A stretch of 64,000 bases of DNA from Rhipidocladum racemiflorum. Its lineage: Eukaryota; Streptophyta; Magnoliopsida; Poales; Poaceae. The translations under genes were made by a program, and so were the position numbers. The first letter of the stretch is position 1. Each line of letters opens with the position of its first letter. Location: NCBI GenBank assembly GCA_036346355.1, contig CM070590.1, forward strand, positions 43,867,749 to 43,931,748. The letters are read 5' to 3'. Below are positions 32,787 through 43,409 of the stretch, piece by piece. The notes beneath the pieces are model-generated. The model was not told where the DNA came from. It made no database searches and was given only the letters and a program-made list of their open reading frames with translations.

Positions 32787-33390
32787 GTTATGTATCCAGC
32801 TCCCATGCATTAAATAAAGCTGCCGACTATCTAGTTCTTTGATCTGTCTTAACTATACTGTGACCGAGTCCATTCCGAGTGGTTACCACCCTACTAGCGT
32901 AGCGTCTGATCCGAGTCATGCCGGTACAAATCATGCAGAAATGCATGTTCGAGGTGAGACCGCAACCAGCAGCAAAATCCGAATGTTTGTATCACAAGAC
33001 TAAACAGGAAAGACAAAGTTAGAAGAAGGTACTAACCACTCGAGAACAATGATCCGTAGTTCTATGAACACTTCTGGACACAGATCGGAGTCACTAATCC
33101 CTAGTCGATAGAAATTCAGCCCTCCAGCACCTCGCTGCAGGGGTTGGAGCTATTGACTAGAGCAAACAACTTAGGGAAAGACGATCAAACTCAGAAAAAT
33201 AAAAACGGCACTGATTCATATTTTATTCCATAATACCAGTAATTTACATTGCTGAGCTTCTTTTTTTTCTTTTCTTTTTATTCGCGGTAAAAAAAGGGGG
33301 GCCAAGTGCTGAGGAGCTGGTGCTGAGGAGCAGGTGCCGAGGAGCCAGGTGCCGAGGAGCCAGGTGCTGAGAAGTTCGGTGCCGAGGAAG
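32787..33390. other. Non-coding part of the Tat 3' region
   Basis: A 3'-UTR-like stretch after integrase; no sense ORF is credible. At 33300-33390 there are short direct repeats (about 15-18 bp, GCCGAGGAGCCAGGT) that lie just past the end of the small antisense gene. Confidence 0.5.
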
Positions 33391-33707
33391 CTAGGCGCGA
33401 GGCACGCGCGCCAGAGCCTCGAGGATCCCGTCGGCGACCACCCAAAGCGGTGGAACAAGCCAAACCAGGGCCTCGACAAAGAATGGCCGAGGCGCCGCGC
33501 CAAGCATGAGCTTGATGACGCCCGCCACCTCTTCCAAATATTTCATCGCCTCAATCAAGGTAGCAACGGCCCGGCATCCTGGCGGCCGCTTTTCTCCTCC
33601 CGCTCCATCACCGCAAAGTCAAAATTCAGCCACAGCTCCGCATCTTCGGGATCACTGTATATGTCGTAGAAGCGGTGGCGAAAGAAAGCCGACATTGGAA
33701 GTGACAT
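33391..33707 (-). pseudogene. Small antisense ORF in the Tat 3' region (one frameshift)
   Basis: On the minus strand, ATG 33707 opens a frame (MSLPMSAFFRHRFYDIYSD, ELWLNFDFAVMERE) closing at TGA 33555-33557. The overlapping frame continues with IEAMKYLEEVAGVIKLML and a hydrophobic segment (FFVEALVWLVPPLWVVADGI) to TAG 33391-33393. One indel near 33560-33570 separates them. The result is a roughly 100-residue protein with a possible membrane-spanning or amphipathic C-terminal helix. A TATA box lies about 70 bases upstream. I do not recognise the family. Antisense ORFs downstream of integrase are known in Tat elements, but they are usually the longer kind seen at 37442-40030. Confidence 0.5.
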
Positions 33708-33776
33708 TGCAGAAGATCCCGGAGAAGAAGAACAAAGCTTGAGAAAGGGACAATCGCTTTACTAGAGGTGACGCCC

Positions 33777-33784
33777 TATTTATA
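33777..33784 (-). promoter_or_regulatory. TATA box for the small antisense ORF
   Basis: Minus-strand CCTATAAATAGGGCG, a near-ideal plant TATA box, about 70 bases upstream of ATG 33707. Confidence 0.6.
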
Positions 33785-34123
33785 GGCCAACCCCAGCTCC
33801 GAAAATCGAAGCGTCATGGCTATTCAAGCGAAGCGCCGCGCAATCAATGAAGCACAGAATACAAAGCGGATGCGCAGATATCGAAGAAGATCAACACGTT
33901 GAACAGAGTCAAAAGATATTTTGCAAGACACGTGTCAAATCTGCCTTCCCGCTCACTTGGTTCAACTAAGCGGCAAGCCGGGTGTGAGGGAGCCGCCCAG
34001 ATCGTCCTCGAGTTGTTGGATGAACGGTTGTTCCCGTCGGGTTTGGATCCTAGCAACAAATCACCGGAGGTGATCCTGATGCTATTACCCAAGCCCAATG
34101 GAGACCACCCTACGAACGTCCAA
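33785..34123. other. Tat 3' region, no recognised gene
   Basis: Probably upstream sequence of the antisense transcription unit, up to the start of the minus-strand LTR. No credible ORF, tRNA or repeat is visible. Confidence 0.4.
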
Positions 34124-34462
34124 TGACTCGACAACAACCCCGGTATTCCCCCGGTATGCGATCCGAAACTTGCCCAGGATCCCCACATACCGGTTCCCAA
34201 GTCATATCACAACAGTTCCCACAAAGGGGCATCGAACCCAAACTCACCACCAGAGACGCATCGAACGCGAAGCAACAAAACACACACGGCACACCTAAGC
34301 CCAAAGACGACCAAACAAAACAGAAGCGAAGAGCCGATGTGTTCCAATACAGAAATAAAGTGCAAATTGATTTACAAAAGTAAAGCCGACTATCCTATAC
34401 AACAAAAGTAAAACACCGGAAGTGTCATGCCCTCGAACACTTCCAAGCGCACGCGACGGCCT

Positions 34463-34527
34463 CTACTCGGTGCCCGCCTGGCCACCGATAGGCAAGACGG
34501 CGAACTCGCACTCCAACCCGATCCTCA
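34463..34527 (-). other. Candidate terminal exon B in the third LTR subfamily
   Basis: After minus-strand GGTTTTGCAG, the phase-1 frame reads VRIGLECEFAVLPIGGQAGTE and stops at TAG (34465-34463). It is less acidic than its counterparts, but phase, position and the terminal Glu-stop agree. Confidence 0.35.
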
Positions 34528-34884
34528 CTGCAAAACCACAAAGCGTAAGCCTCGAGTACTAAGGTACTCGCAAGACTTACCCGTGGGTCCATATAGAACC
34601 GACTCCAAAGGATTATGCATTTAGTTGTAGCAAGGAGTAAGCTTAAGGTAAAAGTGCGGAAAAGCATTAACATTTGTAATGTAAGTGCGACAATCGAACC
34701 AATTACAAGTTTAAAGCAGTTATAGACCGCACTTACTTCTAGTGTGAAATTGAAAGTAACATCAATTAAAGTAGAGCAATACATAACCAATTTAAAGCTC
34801 AAGCCCAACGGCGAACCACAAGTTCAAGTTGTTTACTACGCAGAAGAAGTTCGGATCAAGCTTGCTCATATCCGAGAGCGCGGC

Positions 34885-34920
34885 AATTCGAATCGCTTAA
34901 TTAACCCTGCAGGGAAGCAT
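34885..34920 (-). other. Palindromic module in the third LTR subfamily
   Basis: Minus strand: CCCTGCAGGG, TTAATTAAG, CGATTCGAATTG, then CCGCGCTCTCGG. Same order as at 3289-3327. The first palindrome differs at two symmetric positions and stays a perfect palindrome. Confidence 0.55.
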
Positions 34921-35590
34921 TGATCGCACGACACTTACCACAAGGGCCTAGTGTCAACCCTCCCAATCATACCCAATCGTGAGCGTCCTCCTGTGGCCCG
35001 AAAACCTAGCACCCCCTCGAGTAGCCCCAAGCCCGGCTTGGCGCTCGACAGTCGGCCTAAGCCTCGCCCTCAACCACGTCCAACCACAGGAAGTTACGGT
35101 CCCTCGATTCCGTATGAGAGGAAGAGTGGCTTACCGTACTATAATCGGGCATGCGACCAACCGGGGTGCGCTCAATCTTATTCCACTTACGGATCGGTCC
35201 TTAACTGACACAGACGGGGCTACACATTTGAGTCTCCATACCCAAATGAACCAACTCCCCGCCCGGTCCACAGTTCATTTCTTTCCAAAACCTTTCCCAA
35301 TTCCAAGTCCAACATAATGTAGTACGTGTGTAATAATAACAACCGCAAGTGTCGGAACCCTCCGTCACTTGGCCCGAACCCCGACCTCTAAGCAAGACTA
35401 AGCACGGACTCATCGCATTACCCCTAAGCTAGTTCCAACGGAAGGATGCACAATTTCAACGGATGGATGTGCAGCAAGTGGGATCTAGTCCTATCCCAAT
35501 TCAACTCCTAATGCAAACTTAATTCACCAATTAAGCAAGTTATTTACAAAACTACAATTTAATACAGGTTCAAGATGCATAGGTGCTTGC

Positions 35591-35675
35591 CTTGTTCTTC
35601 TGCTGGTGGATCGACAGCGATTTGCCCCTCGGCAACTCCCTCAACCACGGCCACGCTGGGCGGGATGGATCGTTT
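35591..35675 (-). other. Candidate acidic exon A in the third LTR subfamily
   Basis: Minus strand: preceded by CTCGTGTAG, followed by GCAAGC (donor CAAG|GCAAGC, GC type). The open frame includes VAVVEGVAEGQIAVDPPAEE and leaves in phase 1 as in the other subfamilies. Entry phase is 0 here rather than 1, so the acceptor may differ. Confidence 0.4.
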
Positions 35676-36756
35676 CTACACGAGTACAATGCATAATTAA
35701 AATGCATGCAATGCATATGAATGAAGTACAACCGAAAAAACTCAAGAAATAACGCAACCTGACAACTCGACTCAACCGGACAGGACACCCTAACCCGGAC
35801 AATCCGGGTATTTGATCCGGACTCTCAGGACAATCAGGACTCTCCGGCCCACTCGGTCCGGATACTCGGGCAGGCGGACACTCGGACGGTGTCCGGACAC
35901 TCCGAACCTGGCGAGTTTCACCCAATAACTCGACGGATCGAGGTGCCGCCAAGTCCAACGGCATCACGGGGACCCGATCTATGACTCTCCTACACGATGC
36001 AAGCCATGGAGAAGCTCCGAGCTAGCTCGAACCACAACGATGGAGGCTCACTCTTGACATCTCTAACTAAAACCCAATCCAAGGCTAGGGATGACATTAT
36101 CTACCCCCGATCTCTAACCCTAGCATCCACATTATCTAAAACCAACCCCAAAAATCACCACACCACAAAACCCTAGAACTCCAAGTTCATCCCCGAACTC
36201 CCAAATCCAACTAAAACCCTAAACCCACCATGGATGGCCTTAGAACCGAAGAAAACCCACGACTCAACCCCCAAGAGAAGGGCCTACCTCCAAGGATGTT
36301 GGAGGGGAACAATGCCGGGTGGAGGAAGGAGGATGCCGGCTTGAGGAGGAGTTCCACGGGATGGAGGAGCCGCCGGGGAGGAACCACGGAGGATCACCGG
36401 CCGGTGGGAGCTCGCCGGAGAGGAGCTAGGGTGGAGGAGACGCACGGGAGAGGTGGGAAAGAGACCAAGTGAGGTGGGGTGAGTGGAGGGCCACGAAATG
36501 GGACTTTTATATTAAACCCCCGCAAATACCGGATACTCCGGACTCTAACCCGGAGACTCCGGGTTGGGGTCTTCGGTGGAATCAACCCGGACACTCCGAA
36601 CATTCAGTCCGGACACTCCTGGTTGGGGTGTTCGGTCAGCCCAATCCGGATACTCCGGACACTTATCCGGACATTCCGGGTTGGATCCGGACACTCCGGA
36701 TGCTGATCCGGATACTCCGGATGCTCCAGAATTTTTGAAAGTTTGGGGCCTTGACA

Positions 36757-37260
36757 CCGGGGGCTGGCACAGTCGTCTAAAACGGCGAGCCTCAGCCACT
36801 CAGAAAAGCGTGTCTCGGATGAAAAGGCCATGAGCCGAGTCCCGGCGCTCGGGGGCTGGCACAGTCGTCTAGAACGGCGAGCCTCAGCCACTCGGAAAAG
36901 CGTGTCTGGGATGAGAAGGCCATGAGCCGAGTCCCGGCGCTCAGGGGCTGGCACAGTCGTCTAGAACAGCCACTCGGAAAAGCGTGTCTGGGATGAGAAG
37001 GCCATGAGCCGAGTCCCGACGCTCGGGGGCTGTCACAGTCGTCTAGATCGGCGAGCATCAGCCACTCGGAAAAGCGTGTCTGGGATGAGAAGGCCATGAG
37101 CCGTGTCCCAGCGCTCGGGGGCTTGACCGGTCGACTAGGACAACGAGCCTCAGCCACTCGAAAAAGTGTGTTTGGGATGAGAAGGCCATGAGCCGAATCC
37201 CGATGCTCGGGGGCTGGACCGGGCGGCTAGGACGGCGACTCGGATAAGTGCTAGCCCGAG
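36757..37260 (+). repeat. Tandem repeats with polypurine-like cores
   Basis: About 5.5 copies of a 92-bp unit, starting near 36758, 36850, 36943, 37024, 37119 and 37208. Each starts CTCGGGGGCTGGCACAG-like and continues GAGAAGGCCATGAGCC. The third copy has an internal 11-bp deletion. The GGGGGCT core resembles the real polypurine tract at 40999-41006. Confidence 0.8.
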
Positions 37261-37441
37261 TGTTAGACTAGCTGGGGAGAGCGTTAGAACAGTCATTCGA
37301 CCCAACAATGTGCAAATGAGACAAATCATATGGAAATATTAAACAATGTTTCAGACGAGGGTCAGCGTTCGACATGAGAATTTACACCAAACTCAGAACT
37401 CAAGGTTTTCCAGTAAAGGCTGCGATGTACTGGAGACCTCT

Positions 37442-40030
37442 TCAAGGAGTGCGTTGGCCTTGTCTTCGCCACAAGCTTAAACTCCTCAATGCCTTCTTGA
37501 GGTCAACTCTCGAATAATGAGATTTGACCGCTGCCAGCGCTTGATTCGCACTCATGGTCGCCGACTCCTTCACATAAGACTTGATCTTGTCAGCTCCCCC
37601 CAAAAGAAGCGGAACAACGTCGTCCCCCTGGTCTGATTCGGCTCCCTCGACGCGCAGAAGGTGTAGGACTGGCTCACAGGCGTCGCGGAGCTCGGCGCGG
37701 CTTCGTTCGGCAGTGGTCACCCTCTCCTTGTACTCTGCATGAAAGCCAAACTGTCACCAGAGAGCGCATCCGGCTTAAGCAAGTCGAATCGGAATTGGGT
37801 AGCTTACCCTCCAGTTCTCGCTGAGTCTTCTCCAAGCTAGTCCGAGTTTGAAGGTTAGAGTTTGTTGAGGCTTCCAGCTGCGTCCTGAGCTCAGCAATTG
37901 TCGAGTCACGCTTTGAAAACATAGAAAGTCAAACACGCCTCCGACCACTCAAGAAGAAAGCATCCGCCCCAGGCCCGAGGAGACTCGTACCTTGCAGTGA
38001 CCACTGAAGTTTCGACTTTTCCTCGCGGAGGGCCACGTATTGAGCTTCAAGCGCGTGGACTTCCTTCCACCGTGCCCGACTAAGCTCATTTAGCTCGTCC
38101 TCGTACTTTTGGTGATCCTTGAGCTTGGGCAACACCTTCTGGAAGAAGTCGGACCTCTTCTCGGAGCGGGTTCCCATATCCTGGGCATCACGCAGAAAGG
38201 CCGGCAAGGGTTAGCGCTTCAAAGATATCTTTGAAGAAGGGGAGATCGGAGGACTTACCTGACCAAATTGGCTACACTTCACTGTGAGTTCATACAGCTC
38301 CATTCGGGCTGCTACCTCCGCTTTCTCATCGCCTCCATCCCATCCCAACTGGAATCTCCTCCCCACCACATTGTCCGAGTCGGGGGCTTCGGGAAAGGAT
38401 CAAGCGGTGGGGGTTCGCGGTGAATTTCCTCCACTTCAGGGAACGAAGGATCGGCAATTTCCTCGTGTTTGGCACCCCCGGACGGCTCAGCGGTCGAACG
38501 CGTCTCCTCCATCGGTACATCCCACCTTGCAGTCACGGGTGCAAGCGACCCTCCCTGGAGAAGTCGACTTTAGAGGTTCCCTCTCAGAAGATGCCTCCAC
38601 AGGAACGTTCGTGGAGGGAGCCCTGATTCACCAAAGGGCGAGCGTGTCGCGACAGATACGAAGAGACAAAAACAAGAGTCAAGAGGTAGCATACCTTTTG
38701 GACTTCTTGAATTTCATCCCAGGCTTTCTACGGACCCCAGCACCACCCGAAGGAGATCTACGCCAACATTCGGGGCTGGTGCCAGCTCGAAAGATGGAGC
38801 TCCTGAACCTTGCTCCCCGGGGCTAACAGCAGTTGATGGCCCAGCCGGGGAGGGAGCAGGAGCCTCATCTGCTGATAATTTTTCCCTCTTAGAAGATTCC
38901 TGCCCCTCAGCCGAAGAATCAGCCGGCCGCTTGGTTGGAATGTTCCTCAGCCGAGAAAGGTCGACAGTCGGAGCGTCAGAAATGAAGGCTTCACACTCCT
39001 GAAAAGTGAACGGTCACATATTGCAGAATCGCAAATCAGATAAAAACTATGAAGCGACTTCTCAGGAGTGAGGAATACTCACACGAGGAGGAGCCTTCTG
39101 CACCAAGAACTTGCCCGGACAACCTCTATTGGTGATCTCGGTGCCCGGAGCAAAGAAATCAATCACCCGCGTTGCCAAGACATCTCTCGGAATGGGCGTG
39201 TTTGTCTCCCGGGTGGGATCCTGAGTCCCGCTATACCGAAACCACAAATGGCTTCGTTCCTTCAAGGGTTCCACCCGGTGCTTGGCGAAGCTGATCGCGA
39301 TCCCAATGCCGGTCAAGCCCTACCCTTTCAGATCATCAACCAGCACCAGAAGCTCGGTGACCTGGTCCAATCCACGGCCCTTTGGGGGATCGCTCCAGCA
39401 TCGAAAGACTACAGGAGCACGGCCGGAGAAGGGAGCGAGAAAAGGATCAACGTTCGCGCAATAGAACCACTCCCGCTTCCAAGTTTTGAGGGGGATGGTG
39501 AAGTAATGTTTCTTCAGGCCCTCCCGCAGTTGGAGTCCGGCTCCCCCAATTGTATTGGGAGCGTTCCGAGTTGGATGAGGTTTAAGCAGGAAAAGGGAGC
39601 GGAATAAGTCAAAATGAGGACGGATCCCAAGATTCGCCTAGCAGAGTTGGACAAATATGGCGATTTGAAGAATGGAGTTGGGTTTAGGTTGATCGGTTCG
39701 ATCCCATAAAAATGAAGAAGCCCTCGAAAGAAAGCACTCCCAGGAACACTAAACCCCTACCAAAAGAAGGATTTGAAGACCACAATTTCGTTAGCCCGAG
39801 GAGTGGGGTAGGCTTCACCTGCTGCGGGCCGAGCGGAGATCAGTTCGAGAGGCGGAAGAATGTTGGCGGCGACAAGCTCCTCCAGGCAAGCCCCCATAGA
39901 CACGGAGGGCTCCCATCCAGTGGCCGCCGGACCCGTGCTCTCCTCCGACGATGAAGAAGAAGACATCTTGGCGGAGCGGGGCTTCTGGGGAGAGGCTTTG
40001 GGTGCAAAACCGTAAACCCTAGGCTACCAA
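37442..40030 (-). pseudogene. Antisense spliced gene of the Tat element (PF04195-like with coiled coil)
   Basis: Reads from about 39966 (MSSSSSSEES, ISARPAAGEAYPTPRANEIVVFKSFFW) to stop near 37442. The N-terminal part resembles the plant 'putative gypsy type transposon' domain (PF04195), heavily frameshifted around 39000-39750. Downstream, short exons with GT-AG borders follow: one ending LYELTVKCSQFGQ|GTAAGT near 38260, a Glu/Lys-rich coiled-coil exon (FFQKVLPKLKDHQKYEDEL, VALREEKSKLQWSL) near 38180-37990, another (KRDSTIAELRTQLEAS) near 37920-37808, and the last (TTAERSRAELRDAC to RRQGQRTP) to 37442. Antisense ORFs of this type are a known trait of some Tat elements; their function is unknown. 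This copy is defective. Confidence 0.68.
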
Positions 40031-40112
40031 GATCACCCAAGGAGATTCGAAGGTTTCTCAGCTGTGTTGGTGGAGGGGCAAAGGTGTCTTTCCCTCAACA
40101 AGGGTTTCTTCG

Positions 40113-40119
40113 TTTATAA
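40113..40119 (-). promoter_or_regulatory. TATA box of the long antisense gene
   Basis: Minus-strand CTTATAAACG, about 150 bases upstream of the start near 39966, with no ATG between that would compete in a long frame. Confidence 0.5.
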
Positions 40120-40449
40120 GAGGTGATGCTCGGTTTTCGCCTCGCGGCGGGAAGGCGGAAAGGGCTCCCGTACATAATGCTGGGCCAGATCTAAGGCATG
40201 CCCCATGATGGGCCGTTCGCTGTGTCGCGCAAGTCGCGACCAGATGTCAAGTCTGGCTCGAGGTTTGGGATAGAGTGCGCCCCACGATGGGCCTGAACGT
40301 CGGTCGCCACGGAAGATTGGGACTGGGCACTTTCCGAACATCCTCTAGCGACACACCCCATAATTTGGGGTCAATTGCTGGTCACTGCTGCTTGGCGTGA
40401 TTGGGTATCGCGGGAGGATTTAACCAAAACGGTCTTGAGAATGCGCTCC

Positions 40450-40870
40450 ATGAGAGTCTAAAGCTGTGCACCGTAAACGGGCACGGGCATTACTCTGAAT
40501 GACCAAGTATGCCCCAAGAGGGTCAATTGTGCTTTACAAGCCAATTGCCGCACACCGTAAATGGGAGCGGGTACCACTCGGCCACGAGCCGATCGACTAA
40601 AGTTATGCCCCAAGAGCGTCAATTGTGCTTTATGAGCCAATTGCCACACACCGTAAACGGGTGTGGGTACCACTCGGCCCCGAGCCACTCGGCCATGAGC
40701 CACTCGGCCACGAGCCGATCGACTAAAGGTATGCCCCAAAAGGGTCAATTGTGCTTTATGAGCCAATTGCCGCTGCAAATCGCAGTGCGGGTATCACTCG
40801 GCCCCGAGCCACTCGGCCACGAGCCGACTCATTCTTCGGTATACCCCATGAGGGTCAAATAAACGGGCAC
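40450..40870 (+). repeat. Tandem repeats near the Tat 3' end
   Basis: Units of about 95-125 bp with TATGCCCCAAGAGGGTCAAT...GCCAATTGCC...CACTCGGCC, starting near 40508, 40604, 40729 and, partly, 40840. Copy length varies because of an internal 14-16-bp repeat (CACTCGGCCACGAGC). ORFs on either strand are reading frames through the repeat. Confidence 0.75.
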
Positions 40871-40995
40871 AAGCGCTACTTGGACATGAGCCAGGAAACG
40901 TTGACAATAATCCCGAAAACTAACAAGTCCTTTATGATCTCCTTACCTATAGAAGTGTTTTTGACATGAAAGGATAAGGAAATCCGATCTTAAAG

Positions 40996-41009
40996 CACTT
41001 GGGGGCTGC
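40996..41009 (+). other. Polypurine tract of the Tat element
   Basis: CACTTGGGGGCTGC directly before the LTR start TGTGGG. Confidence 0.8.
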
Positions 41010-41591
41010 TGTGGGATGTCCGAGACCGGGGTCCCGCAGAGAAGCTCATGGCCAGGCCCAGGGCTGGGACGGTGCTCGGGCCTAAAGTTCGAGAGCGCCG
41101 CAAAGAGCCCATAGCCAGGGCCCAACTTCTTCTCCAAGGCAGCTGGTTACCTCCCCGACGAAGCTTCATTTCACGTCAGGACAACCCCACCTAAAGTAAA
41201 GCCTGCAGCCTGCAGCCACCAGACCCTGGCGGATCAGCAGGCGCGGGTCGGGAAAGAGACGACCAAATCTCCTGGCGATAGTTGGGTTCGGCAGACAGAG
41301 ACAAATAACACACTCATGAGTCCCCCTGGTCCAAGGCCAGGTGGCACCCCTTTCTAATGTGCCCTCCCCCAGTATATAAGGCGGGAGGGGACAACCCTGT
41401 AAAAGAGAGGAAAAAAAAGAAAAACACGCTCATATATCCAAGAACACAGGACTAGGGTATTATCTCCGCCGAGAGAGCTCGAACCTGTCTAAAAAAGATT
41501 GCCCTCGCATCCTGTGTTACCATCTAGCTTTGATCTCGCACGAATCCCCATGAATCACAAATCTCATTGCCGACGACACCAACCGTCGACA
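41010..41591 (+). repeat. 3' LTR of the Tat-type element
   Basis: 582 bp, TGTGGGATGTCC...ACCGTCGACA, with TATATAAG at 41373-41380 and a short pyrimidine-rich R/U5. Copia sequence resumes directly after 41591. The partner 5' LTR is not in the window. Confidence 0.88.
41373..41380 (+). promoter_or_regulatory. TATA box in the Tat LTR
   Basis: TATATAAG within CCCCAGTATATAAGGCGGGAG, about 360 bp into the LTR, the expected place for the U3 core promoter. Confidence 0.7.
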
Positions 41592-43409
41592 ATTGCTAAC
41601 ACAATAATGGAGTCCAGAGATGCTTCATTCTTTAAGGATATTTATCCTATGAGACCAGCAGGTAGTACTTCACGAACTGAGAATACTCAAACTAATAATA
41701 ATAATAATGCTAAACCTACCATTATTCCTGAACCAATAAGTGATACACTATCAACAGAAGATATTACTGAGGAGGATAACAATTTAGTCACAGAAGCTCC
41801 TCGTAGGAGCAAGAGACAAAGGCTTGAGAAAACCTTTGGCGATGACTTTATTGTATACCTCATGGATGATGTGCCAAAAACTCTTTCAGAGGCATATGCA
41901 CTACCTGATGCTGAGTATTGGAAAGAGGCGGTCCGTAGCGAGATGGATTCCATCATGGCTAATGGACTTGGGAGATCACTGATCACCCTAGTGGGTGCAA
42001 ACCTGTTGGATGCAGTGGGTTTTCAAAAATAAAATGAGGCCTGATGGTACTGTTGATAAGTACAAGGCAAGACTTGTGGCCAAGGGCTATATCCAGAAAG
42101 AAGGAGAGGATTATTTTGATACTTATTCTCCTGTTGCCAGATTAACCACTACTAGAGTGCTCATTGCATTAGCTGCTTCCTATGGTCTACACGTTCATCA
42201 AATGGATGTAAAGACAGCTTTCCTTAATGGAGAGTTGGAGGAAGAAATCTATATGGAGCAACAGATGGTTATGTGATTAATGGACAGGATAATAAAGTGT
42301 GCAAATTATTAAAATCCTTGTATGGCCTAAAGCAAGCACTTGAGCAATGGCACGAAAAGTTTGATAAAACTTTGACATCTGCTAGTTTGGCTGTTAATGA
42401 TGCAGATAAGTGTGTATATTATCGTTATGGTGGGCGTCAAGGTGTGATTTTGTGTTTGTATATTGATGACATACTCATATTTGGGACAAACACTGTTGTA
42501 ATTGACGAGGTCAAAACTTTCTTATCTCAATGCTTTGATATGAAAGACTTGGGAGAAGCAGATGTTATTCTGAATATTAAATTGATCAAGAATGAGGATG
42601 GGATCATTTTGCACCAATCCCATTAAGCTGAGAAAATATTGAGCCTGTTCGGCTTTGAGAATTGCAGAATTTCCCCAACACCATATGATTCGAGTGTTAA
42701 GCTTCGGAAAAATCAAGGGTTAGAAAAAAATCAATTGAGATATTCACAACTTATTGGGTCCCTTATGTATCTAGCTGGTGCCACAAGACCTCATATCTCA
42801 TTTGCTATGAGCAAATTAAGCCGGTTTACATATAACCCGAGAGATGATCAATGGGAGGCACTTGAAAGAGTGTTGCGCTACTTGAGAGGCACAACATCTT
42901 ACGGAATTCACTACACTGGATATCCGTCTGTATTAGAAGGATATAGTGATTCCAATTGGATCTCTGATACGGATGAGATCAAAGCTACAAGTGGCTATGT
43001 TTTTACATTAGCTGGTGTTGCAGTTTCATGGAGGTCCTACAAACAGACCATATTAACGAGATCAACCATGGAAACTGAACTTGTAGCACTTGATACAACC
43101 ACTGTTGAGGCTGAATGGCTTAGAGAGCTACTGTTGGACTTGCCATTGGTTGAGAAACCAGTACCGCCGATCCTTATGTACTGCGATAACTAAACAGTGT
43201 TGACTAAGGTTATGAGTACTAAGGATAACATGAAGTCCTCCAAACATATGAAGCGCAGGCTTAAATCTGTCAGAAAATTGAGAAACTGCGGAGTAATTGA
43301 TGTGAATTATATTTGTATTGAGAAAAATCTGGCAGATCCTTTTACAAAAGGACTTGCAAGGAAAACTATTTCCATTGCGTCTATGGACATGGGTATGAGG
43401 CCCATTTGA
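41592..43409 (+). pseudogene. Outer copia pol remainder: RT and RNase H
   Basis: Resumes with NTIMESRDASFFKDIYPM, the segment between integrase and RT, with an Asn run from (AAT)n at 41694-41708. RT starts at DDVPKTLSEAYALPDAEYWKEA. A frameshift near 41965 deletes the start of the finger block. Then come FKNKMRPDGTVDKYKARLVAKG, HQMDVKTAFLNGELEEE, a stop near 42274, LKSLYGLKQALEQW and the catalytic YIDD (LYIDDILIFG, about 42458). RNase H follows (GYSDSNWISDTDEIKATSGY, STMETELVALDTT) with a TAA at about 43191 and an end at 43409 (LADPFTKGL). Stops and shifts make it non-functional. Confidence 0.9.

Larger units (their letters stand above)
34124..36756 (-). mobile_element. Solo LTR, Tekay-type (third subfamily), minus strand
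   Basis: The minus strand starts TGTCAAGGCCCC at 36756 and runs through GC-rich, CCGGA-rich sequence, a TATA-like site (about 36500), a candidate acidic exon A (35675-35591), the palindromic module (34920-34885) and exon B (34527-34463), to a likely end ...GTCGAGTCA near 34124. The layout matches the other Tekay LTRs. The flanks (tccaa and ccggg) do not match as a target duplication, so the 3' boundary is approximate or the flanks have mutated. An alternative end is 34423. Confidence 0.65.
16172..41591 (+). mobile_element. Ty3/gypsy Tat-type element (dual RNase H), left end deleted
   Basis: Pieces 16172-16467 and 30090-41591 form one element split by the SIRE-like copia (TSD CAACC at 16463-16467 and 30090-30094). 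Visible: gag C-terminus, protease, a remnant of RT, RNase H, a second RNase H (the marker of the Tat lineage), integrase, a long 3' region with antisense genes, a polypurine tract and one LTR (41010-41591). The 5' LTR, primer-binding site and N-terminal gag are missing; at 16172 the sequence joins directly to the copia protease. This is a deletion across the original left boundary. It inserted in the outer copia and was later hit itself. Confidence 0.87.

Noticed and set aside
35200..35350. TGTCGGAACC at 35350 as an alternative LTR end
   Set aside because: The palindromic module and exon B expected in this LTR type lie further left, so the LTR must extend beyond it; the flanks also give no target duplication.
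38284..39607. Plus-strand ORFs of about 180 codons in the Tat 3' region
   Set aside because: They are antisense to the exons and intron borders of the minus-strand gene and have no recognisable motif.
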